Shown in pieces: positions 22,594 to 27,755 of a DNA stretch of 53,187 nt (its first letter is position 1; every line of letters begins with the position of its first letter). Under the pieces are notes generated by a model, which saw nothing but the letters and a program-made list of their open reading frames with translations, was not told where the DNA came from and did not search any database. Origin of the DNA: a virus. The position numbers and the translations under genes were made by a program. The stretch covers positions 1 through 53,187 of IMG/VR virus record IMGVR_UViG_3300021371_000022; one strand, 5' to 3'.

Positions 22594-23053
22594 AATCGTT
22601 CGGATCCCAATGTTTACGATCGTGTACTAGAATTTCAAAGCCTACCCCAGATAAATGAACTCTATCAACATCGGAATGATTAAAGCCCACCAATTCTCGC
22701 ATATCCTGAATGATATGATAGTTAACAGGGATTTTATCGACATCCCAATCTCTCCAAGCAACAATACAAGGTACTTTGGAAATATTTGATTTAAGTGCAG
22801 CTGCAAGTCTTTGTCCTCCGTGTGTACAAACATATTGACCGTTTTTATATATTACACATATTGGGTATTTTAACCCATCTTTGTTTATGCTATCTATTAA
22901 TTTATTTAATATAAGTGTCCAACCTTGATGTCTTGCACGATACCATCTTTCATCTCTAGAAAGTTGATTGATAATTATATTTTTATCTAATTCAACATAT
23001 GTTAACACAAATTTTTGTGTTTTATCTGCTGTACCGTTAAATTGAAAAGTCAT
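22577..23053 (-). CDS. ParB/sulfiredoxin-like domain protein
   Basis: A 158-residue protein with the ParB N-terminal core: GLKYPICVIYKNGQYVCTHG (strand, turn, strand), then the G-G-Q-R-L-A-A-A-L box (79-87) and VPCIVAWRDWD. In ParB proteins this pocket binds CTP; in phage versions it may act as a nuclease or nucleotide-binding regulator. No helix-turn-helix DNA-binding domain follows, so partitioning is unlikely. Confidence 0.7.
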   Translation of the reverse strand: MTFQFNGTADKTQKFVLTYVELDKNIIINQLSRDERWYRARHQGWTLILNKLIDSINKDGLKYPICVIYKNGQYVCTHGGQRLAAALKSNISKVPCIVAWRDWDVDKIPVNYHIIQDMRELVGFNHSDVDRVHLSGVGFEILVHDRKHWDPNDYEKFT

Positions 23054-23399
23054 AGTTCAAAAAATAATATTGACCGACTTTCTTAAAAGTAGTCTCACCC
23101 TTTATTTCAAATTTTGTTTTTATATCTTCTTCTGTTACTAAAGTTGAACATTGCTTTGAAGAAATAACAATAGTTTTACCATAGATACCGTCCCAAGACC
23201 ACTCCTCAATTCTAAAAGGTATAGAATCTTTTTTTCCATAAGCTTTTGCTAAAATGCGAGTATCAGGCTCTATAGGAACTTCATCAAATATTTTGTACAA
23301 CTCTTCTTTACCCACTCTTTGTATTCTTCTTCCATATTTTCTAGCACAGAATCTATACCACTTGCTGTGACTTGCAAGTAATCTTTTTTGTATTTCCAT
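23037..23399 (-). CDS. hypothetical protein
   Basis: A 120-residue basic protein (MEIQKRLLASHSKWYRFCAR start, FRIEEWSWDGIYGKTIVISS middle). Probably alpha/beta; no family seen. Stop/start overlap with the neighbours. Confidence 0.65.
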   Translation of the reverse strand: MEIQKRLLASHSKWYRFCARKYGRRIQRVGKEELYKIFDEVPIEPDTRILAKAYGKKDSIPFRIEEWSWDGIYGKTIVISSKQCSTLVTEEDIKTKFEIKGETTFKKVGQYYFLNYDFSI

Positions 23400-23614
23400 T
23401 AAGAAGAGCCTCTTTGTTTGTATCTAAGGAAAACATAAACACCTAATCCAATAATTATGATACCGTCTTCGCTAAAAAACATAGAAGCTATAAAAGCTGA
23501 CATCATTGAAAGTATAAAAGTACCTGCTTCTCTAGCCGCTTCTTTCTCCGGTATCTCTAGCGGGCCGTCTTTCGAAAAGAACTTCCTCCCTATCATCTGT
23601 ATCAAGTTTGCCAA
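23399..23614 (-). CDS. small membrane protein, start uncertain
   Basis: A 71-residue frame with one membrane helix (IIIIGLGVYVFL) and a second hydrophobic stretch (FILSMMSAFIASMFF). It overlaps the upstream gene by 83 bases from this start. A start at the Met at about 23506 would remove the overlap and leave 35 residues. Either way it is a small membrane protein. Confidence 0.5.
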   Translation of the reverse strand: MANLIQMIGRKFFSKDGPLEIPEKEAAREAGTFILSMMSAFIASMFFSEDGIIIIGLGVYVFLRYKQRGSS

Positions 23615-23855
23615 AATGTTCTACTCCACCACCATAAGCATCAAAATCAAAGTCCAATTGCTGAGATAATTCACTATGATAAACTACGGTAGAACTAGCC
23701 ATAATTCCAGAAACCCAGTTCTCACAAGCATCTCTAATGTAATATTCAGATTTGTCTGAATAATCAATACTTCCGATAAATTTATCGTTTTCGTAAAAAG
23801 TAACAAAATTACCTTTTAAATCAGCTATACGATTATTATTTTCATATTTTGACAT
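23532..23855 (-). CDS. hypothetical protein
   Basis: A 107-residue protein from the ATG with AGGAG upstream (MSKYENNNRI). It has a barrel-like start (NFVTFYENDKFIGSIDY), a helix and an acidic/basic tail. Leader between promoter and start is about 70 bases. Confidence 0.65.
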   Translation of the reverse strand: MSKYENNNRIADLKGNFVTFYENDKFIGSIDYSDKSEYYIRDACENWVSGIMASSTVVYHSELSQQLDFDFDAYGGGVEHFGKLDTDDREEVLFERRPARDTGERSG

Positions 23856-23932
23856 TTTAGCAGCTCCTGTTCCACTCCGTGGAAGACTAGGGGAAATTTC
23901 ATTTCCCAAAGCGTTGCCCACAGTGTATTATT

Positions 23933-23961
23933 ATAATAACAAAAAAACCACCTTCATGCAA
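23933..23961 (-). promoter_or_regulatory. promoter of the 19.4-23.9 kb operon
   Basis: On the minus strand TTGCAT, 17 bases ending TTTGT, TATTAT. No promoter of this quality is seen between here and 19.4 kb, so it may drive the whole run of coupled genes to 19420. Confidence 0.7.
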
Positions 23962-24128
23962 GCCAAAATTTGGACGCAATGGTGGCGTGACACTAGTTGT
24001 GATTTCATCACTGTAGTTGTTAGCTTAGTGAAATATAAATTAAATGAGAAGCAACTGCACACACTTGTAAGTAAAATAAAACATTTTGTTGATGCTGTGT
24101 TATCTCATTGCGTTTTCGCCTGCGTTGT

Positions 24129-24149
24129 GAAACTCCGTTTCTTTTTTTT
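24129..24149 (+). terminator. possible plus-strand terminator
   Basis: GAAAC, TCC, GTTTC is followed by eight T. It is short but well placed for a plus-strand transcript of about 200 bases starting near 23940. A second mini-hairpin (TGACC, TTC, GGTCA) lies at 24173-24185. The interval 23962-24202 otherwise holds only an unconvincing plus frame without a ribosome site. Confidence 0.4.
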
Positions 24150-24202
24150 CTTCCCTAAGAGTAACACAATTCTGACCTTCGGTCAATGATAAAATTCTAA
24201 AA

Positions 24203-24448
24203 CTAAGAATTTGCGGATTCTAGAAGGGAATGTAGTGCGACTACGCGATTCGCAGGCGAGATATCATAAATCTGACCTAATGGCTCGTTTAATGATACAT
24301 GCTTCTTGACGATTCTTTGATGCTTGCAGGGCTTGCGATAGGAAGGACAGTTACAGTAACTGCTGATATGATAGACAGCGAGAGGTTTGCTATCCTCTCC
24401 CCAAGAAGATACTTCGTACCCAGAATTTGCGCGTCTAACTAAATACAT
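24203..24448 (-). CDS. SWIM zinc-finger protein
   Basis: An 81-residue protein with the C-x-C-x6-C-x-H pattern (C32, C34, C41, H43 in YCNCPSYRKPCKHQRIV), the SWIM zinc site found in MuDR transposases, SNF2 helicases and SWS1-type recombination factors, where it binds DNA or protein. The context before the motif (PLAVYHISSY) matches the usual strand pair. It stands alone behind a structured leader and its own promoter. Confidence 0.85.
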   Translation of the reverse strand: MYLVRRANSGYEVSSWGEDSKPLAVYHISSYCNCPSYRKPCKHQRIVKKHVSLNEPLGQIYDISPANRVVALHSLLESANS

Positions 24449-24465
24449 TTATTACTCCGTTAAGG

Positions 24466-24549
24466 TGAGGAGACGGAATTCTGCCAGGACTCCAGTTTTT
24501 CAAGTGATTTTGAGTTGGCGTTGAGATCCGCAGATTGTGCGTCTCCTCA
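24466..24549 (-). promoter_or_regulatory. structured 5' leader of the SWIM gene
   Basis: The 110-base leader contains a perfect 10-bp closing stem (TGAGGAGACG with CGTCTCCTCA at 24466-24475/24540-24549) around a 64-base interior able to fold further, immediately upstream of the ribosome site. It could be a regulatory RNA switch or autoregulatory site. Confidence 0.55.
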
Positions 24550-24562
24550 ATTTGTTAATTAT

Positions 24563-24591
24563 ATATTACCAAAAATTCGAGAGACTAGCAA
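24563..24591 (-). promoter_or_regulatory. promoter of the SWIM gene
   Basis: On the minus strand TTGCTA, 17 bases, TAATAT. Confidence 0.75.
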
Positions 24592-24621
24592 GTGTAATTT
24601 TGCCTAAATTTATATTTTACT

Positions 24622-24978
24622 AAAAAGCAAAAGGGCGCAACACTAGGTTACGCCCAATTACTTCTAGAAACCTGGTTGCCCAATCTTCTAGAGTTCTCCT
24701 TTGTTGTTCGCTATCTTTCGCCCGAATCTAATTCAGCGGCTTGGCCTCACACAAGGGATAGCTTACCTAATTTTAAATATTAAACCAGCACCCGCCCGCC
24801 GTTTAACCGTTTACACCAACACAAGTACTAGTGATATACAGGTGGATGAAGTCCGTACATCTCATGTATTGCCCCCCCATGTAAACTAACCTGAATGGGG
24901 TGTAGTCGCGAGGCCGAAACCTCCACTACGTCTCCCCCTCGCAGAAGAGCTATGAGAAGAGCGACTTCTCAATCTTTA
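24622..24978 (-). ncRNA. candidate structured RNA 1 (about 355 nt)
   Basis: A strong promoter upstream and a terminator downstream (GGGCG...CGCCC stem at 24633-24655, then T-rich) define a transcript with no credible reading frame. Internal pairings include GTAGT..ACTAC around GAGG/CCTC and CCCCAT/ATGGGG. GC content is higher than in nearby genes. The first 20 transcribed bases (AAGTTATAAAGATTGAGAAG) are the same as those of RNA 2. Confidence 0.65.
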
Positions 24979-24984
24979 TAACTT

Positions 24985-25013
24985 ATATTAGCATAAAAAG
25001 ATACACTAAGCAA
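24985..25013 (-). promoter_or_regulatory. promoter of RNA 1
   Basis: On the minus strand TTGCTT, 17 bases, TAATAT. Confidence 0.8.
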
Positions 25014-25019
25014 GTATAA

Positions 25020-25763
25020 AGTTAACTTATCTACTCCGACCCTTTCGTTTGTTACATAAACTACTCAATCGCAGTTAGCCTACATAGATAAGTAGTGACC
25101 ACCACCAACCTCGTCAGTCACCTTTGAGGCAGCATACACGCTGTTGTTCCTCCCCGACTTACAGATTGCTTCCTGTAACCAGAACCCCCTGATCATGCTT
25201 TACAGCCAACGGCGGGGACTAAGTAAAGTCGAAGTTCGAAAACAAGACAACTTAGTGCGTCAAAGAAGAGTTATCTAGAATAGGCTACTTCTTTGCGGAA
25301 GGTTTTTTTAAGTAGGTTATCCTTACCGAAACTACTCAGAAAGAGGAGAGCGATTAAACTAAGGTCCGTCTATGACTGGACTACCTGCTCTTTCTTATAT
25401 AACTGCCTGGCGGCTCTAATTGCTCTTACCTAAGTAATCAGACCAGGACTTTTCCAGCTGCCAGAAACTTAATTCATGTTCAGCGCTTCGAAGCGAGGTA
25501 TTAACGCCCCTCTTAGAATTTCAACCCTACCCCTATAGGTAAAATCTATCTTGGCGCCTAGCTTTTTGGTTTTGACGTGAACCCAACCTAGAGGGAACGG
25601 TACAAGGAGTATTTATAGACCGCCTCCAAGTCAGGGCGGAGAGAGAAAGGATGAAGGGCGGTTCCGTCCCTTCCGTTGCATCATTAACCGAATTTATCTT
25701 GCGCAGTTCAACCTGTAAAACAACCTGATTTTGCTCGGAGGATGATCCCCTTCTCAATCTTTA
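25020..25763 (-). ncRNA. candidate large structured RNA 2 (about 740 nt)
   Basis: Downstream of a TATAAT promoter there are some 740 bases with no gene (one 74-codon frame lacks a ribosome site). Clear hairpins on the minus strand include GAAGGG/CCCTTC, CCGCC/GGCGG, CGCT(TCGA)AGCG, TTACAG/CTGTAA, CAGC/GCTG and a 9-bp pair ACTTATCTA/TAGATAAGT (25085-25093 with 25025-25033) closing the 3' domain. The size, phage setting and nearby tRNAs recall the large ornate RNAs GOLLD and ROOL, but identity is unproven. No terminator before RNA 1 is seen; the two may be one long transcript. Confidence 0.6.
25291..25325 (-). repeat. RNA element copy 1
   Basis: A 35-base element (plus-strand core AAGGTTTTTTT then AGGTTATCCTTA) inside RNA 2, nearly repeated at 25920-25955 in RNA 3. 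In RNA sense AAGG and CCUU ends can pair around an A-rich run. Confidence 0.65.
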
Positions 25764-25769
25764 TAACTT

Positions 25770-25798
25770 ATTATAGAATATTTTTAATCATTTAGCAA
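25770..25798 (-). promoter_or_regulatory. promoter of RNA 2
   Basis: On the minus strand TTGCTA, 17 bases, TATAAT. Confidence 0.85.
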
Positions 25799-25804
25799 AT
25801 ATAA

Positions 25805-25963
25805 AATCACGGGCGAGAGTAGTTTCTGTACTAGCGAAGAGTGTTTTTGAATAGTGCCTAGTGTCATTACACATCATGGGCTTGTCTTGCGTTCCCTACT
25901 CGTAGCACTCGCCCCTTGACTTTACAAAAGGTTTTTTTGAAGAAGGTTATCCTTAAAACTTCT
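25805..25963 (-). ncRNA. candidate structured RNA 3 (about 160 nt)
   Basis: Starts after its own promoter, with the repeated 36-base element at its 5' end. A 7-bp pair GGGCGAG/CTCGCCC (25908-25914 with 25811-25817) closes a branched domain, with TAGT/ACTA inside. It ends against the RNA 2 promoter; no T-rich terminator is obvious. No gene fits. Confidence 0.55.
25920..25955 (-). repeat. RNA element copy 2
   Basis: Partner of 25291-25325. About 80 percent identical by eye, with the same run of seven T on the plus strand and the same AGGTTATCCTTA end. Confidence 0.65.
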
Positions 25964-25969
25964 ATAAAC

Positions 25970-25998
25970 ATAATATAATAAATTTTAGCATTAAGCAA
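25970..25998 (-). promoter_or_regulatory. promoter of RNA 3
   Basis: On the minus strand TTGCTT, 17 bases, TATTAT. It follows directly on the terminator of RNA 4. Confidence 0.75.
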
Positions 25999-25999
25999 T

Positions 26000-26238
26000 A
26001 AAAAAGTGGTGGGGAGAATCACGCGTCTCCCCAAGTTTTCAAATTCGAGCGCAAGCGTATACTGGACTAGTCCACCTCTACTCAATGAAAAACTTATACG
26101 CGGTGAAAGTGTCGTTTTCACAATACGCTGTGCCTATCGTATGGCACAAGCACGATTGATTTTAGCTTAGAGCTAGGTACTAACAAACCTAACGTCGCGA
26201 GCTCAGTGAGTTGCAGCTAGATTTATCGCTCAATCAAT
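26000..26238 (-). ncRNA. candidate structured RNA 4 (about 240 nt)
   Basis: A promoter, then a chain of hairpins on the minus strand: TAGGT/ACCTA, GTGCC/GGCAC, GTGAAA/TTTCAC, GCGTATA/TATACGC, and a terminator GGGGAGA/TCTCCCC (26011-26032) followed by ACCAC and six T. No reading frame with a ribosome site. This is the best-defined of the four RNAs. Confidence 0.75.
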
Positions 26239-26244
26239 AAATAT

Positions 26245-26273
26245 ATAATATAAGAAATTTAACGATTAAGCAA
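26245..26273 (-). promoter_or_regulatory. promoter of RNA 4
   Basis: On the minus strand TTGCTT, 17 bases, TATTAT. Confidence 0.8.
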
Positions 26274-26305
26274 ACTAAAAATTGTTTTAAGTTTAGTATT
26301 TGGTT

Positions 26306-27010
26306 TTATTTTTCATATATAGTTAGTACCTCTTTGACAACAGGATGTCTTTCAATATCTTCATGTTTAAATTCTAAATACTTAATATAGTCTGTAGCAC
26401 CATGATGAACTAAACAATCCATAAAATGAGCTAATCCGTTTTCTTCATATCCATTATCATGCTGATCTAAATCTCCTGTAAGTATAAATTTAGAGCCTTC
26501 TCCTAACCTAGTTAGTAACATTTTTACTTGTTCACGTGTTGCGTTCTGCATTTCGTCTGCAATAACCCAAGAGTGTTTAAAGGTACGCCCTCGCATATAA
26601 GCAAGAGGAGCAACTTCTATTTTTTCTTCTTTCATAAAGTATTCAAGTTGTTGAGGAGAAAAATATGTTTTAAGTATATCAGTAATAGGTTTCATCCAAG
26701 GATCCATTTTTTCAAGTATATCGCCTGGTAAGTAACCATGTTCTTCATCTACTGATACTGCTGGACGAGTTATTACTATTCGATCAAAATGTCTATCTTG
26801 AAACTCTTCTGCACCTTTAGATACTGCAAGTAGTGTTTTTCCTGTACCGCTTGGGCCTGTTGCTATAATTATATGAGTGTGTATATCATTCATTAACCTT
26901 AAATAGTAGTTCTGTCTTTCATTTTTTGGCTCAATAGTAACTTTCTTACTTGGTCTAATTGTTGCTAAATCATTATCAACTAACTTAAATTGTGTAGTTT
27001 TTCTCGGCAT
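26306..27010 (-). CDS. phoH: PhoH-like ATPase
   Basis: A 234-residue PhoH protein: Walker A GPSGTGKT (52-59), the TRPAVSVDEEHGYLPGD block, Walker B VIADEMQ (149-155), and the LTGDLDQ sensor. PhoH is among the commonest marine-phage accessory genes; related proteins have helicase/RNase-linked ATPase roles in RNA handling. Start chosen at the ATG with AAAGGAG; an in-frame extension of 36 codons reaches back to the peroxiredoxin stop but contains a terminator hairpin. It ends just before the RNA island. Confidence 0.95.
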   Translation of the reverse strand: MPRKTTQFKLVDNDLATIRPSKKVTIEPKNERQNYYLRLMNDIHTHIIIATGPSGTGKTLLAVSKGAEEFQDRHFDRIVITRPAVSVDEEHGYLPGDILEKMDPWMKPITDILKTYFSPQQLEYFMKEEKIEVAPLAYMRGRTFKHSWVIADEMQNATREQVKMLLTRLGEGSKFILTGDLDQHDNGYEENGLAHFMDCLVHHGATDYIKYLEFKHEDIERHPVVKEVLTIYEK

Positions 27011-27026
27011 AAATTTCTCCTTTGAG

Positions 27027-27057
27027 TTAAAAAAATAGAGGTCATCGAGACCTCTAT
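27027..27057 (-). terminator. terminator between peroxiredoxin and PhoH
   Basis: On the minus strand ATAGAGGTC, loop TCGAT, GACCTCTAT, then T-rich. It lies inside an open in-frame extension of PhoH. Confidence 0.85.
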
Positions 27058-27114
27058 CAATTACTAATTTTAGTAATTTCTTCATATTTTTTCTATCTTT
27101 TTTTGAGGCTATAC

Positions 27115-27612
27115 TCATTCACCAGCTCTTAAATAGTTTAAAACACTAGTAGCGGTTGAAACTTCAAAAGGTTCTTCTGATGGGTTGTCTTCTTTTCCTT
27201 TCTCAATAAAAGTTTTTTCAATATTCATTCCTTTGGTAATAATAGCATATCTCCAAGAACGGTATCCATATCCTTTACTAGACTTATCTACTAACATGCC
27301 CATTTGACGAGTAAAATCTGCATTACCATCTGGTAACATTTTAATATTCTTAATGCCTAACTCTTTTGCCCATGCGTTCATTACATGAGAATCATTAACA
27401 GATAAACAAAACACATTGTCAATACCGTGTGCTTTAATATCTTCGTATAATAAATCAAATTGTGGTAAATGAGTAGAAGAACAAGTAGGTGTATACGCAC
27501 CAGGAACTGCAAACAAAATATTCCTACCTATAAAGTAGTTTTCTGTAGCAGCCTCTATCCATTCTCCATTTTCTCTAATTTTGAAGATTGTGTTCGGAAG
27601 TTTAGTTATCAT
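27115..27612 (-). CDS. peroxiredoxin (Prx5-like, AhpC/TSA fold)
   Basis: A 165-residue protein with the peroxidatic motif PGAYTPTCSS (C44, with T41 and P38), the Prx5 features LPQFDLLYEDIKAHGIDNVF and CLSVNDSHVMNAWAKELG, and the resolving-type TSA C-terminal part. It reduces hydrogen peroxide or organic peroxides using a thiol donor. In a phage this could protect the infected cell from oxidative stress. The start overlaps the end of the 50-residue coiled-coil gene. Confidence 0.9.
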   Translation of the reverse strand: MITKLPNTIFKIRENGEWIEAATENYFIGRNILFAVPGAYTPTCSSTHLPQFDLLYEDIKAHGIDNVFCLSVNDSHVMNAWAKELGIKNIKMLPDGNADFTRQMGMLVDKSSKGYGYRSWRYAIITKGMNIEKTFIEKGKEDNPSEEPFEVSTATSVLNYLRAGE

Positions 27613-27754
27613 TTTCTAATTCCCCCTCCTTTCTTATTATAGTTTCTAATTGTTCAGATATATGATCAATTGTTTCTTTTAATAGTTGTTTTTCTATTTC
27701 TAACTTTAATACTCTGTCTTTTATTGTATTAAGCTCTTCTTTCAGCGTACTCAT
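27602..27754 (-). CDS. 50-residue coiled-coil protein
   Basis: A heptad-patterned helix (EELNTIKDRVLKLEIEKQLL) starting MSTLKEEL, right after the fibre gene stop with AGGAGT upstream, and overlapping the peroxiredoxin start by 11 bases. Probably an oligomer, maybe linked to the fibre. Confidence 0.65.
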   Translation of the reverse strand: MSTLKEELNTIKDRVLKLEIEKQLLKETIDHISEQLETIIRKEGELENDN

Positions 27755-27755
27755 G

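Noticed and set aside
23914-24189. 91-codon plus-strand frame
   Set aside because: No ribosome site, it crosses a likely terminator, and its end is a run of Phe from the T-tract.
24701-24889. 62-codon plus-strand frame opposite RNA 1
   Set aside because: No ribosome site or promoter on this strand; overlaps the structured RNA.
25533-25757. 74-codon minus frame inside RNA 2
   Set aside because: Starts at TTG at the very start of the transcript without a site and its composition is unlike a protein; several hairpins fall in it.
25867-26121. 84-codon minus frame spanning RNA 3 and RNA 4
   Set aside because: It runs through the RNA 4 terminator and the RNA 3 promoter, with no ribosome site.
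24622-26273. tmRNA or RNase P RNA
   Set aside because: I found neither a tRNA-Ala-like end with a tag frame nor the conserved RNase P core strings; a covariance search would be decisive.
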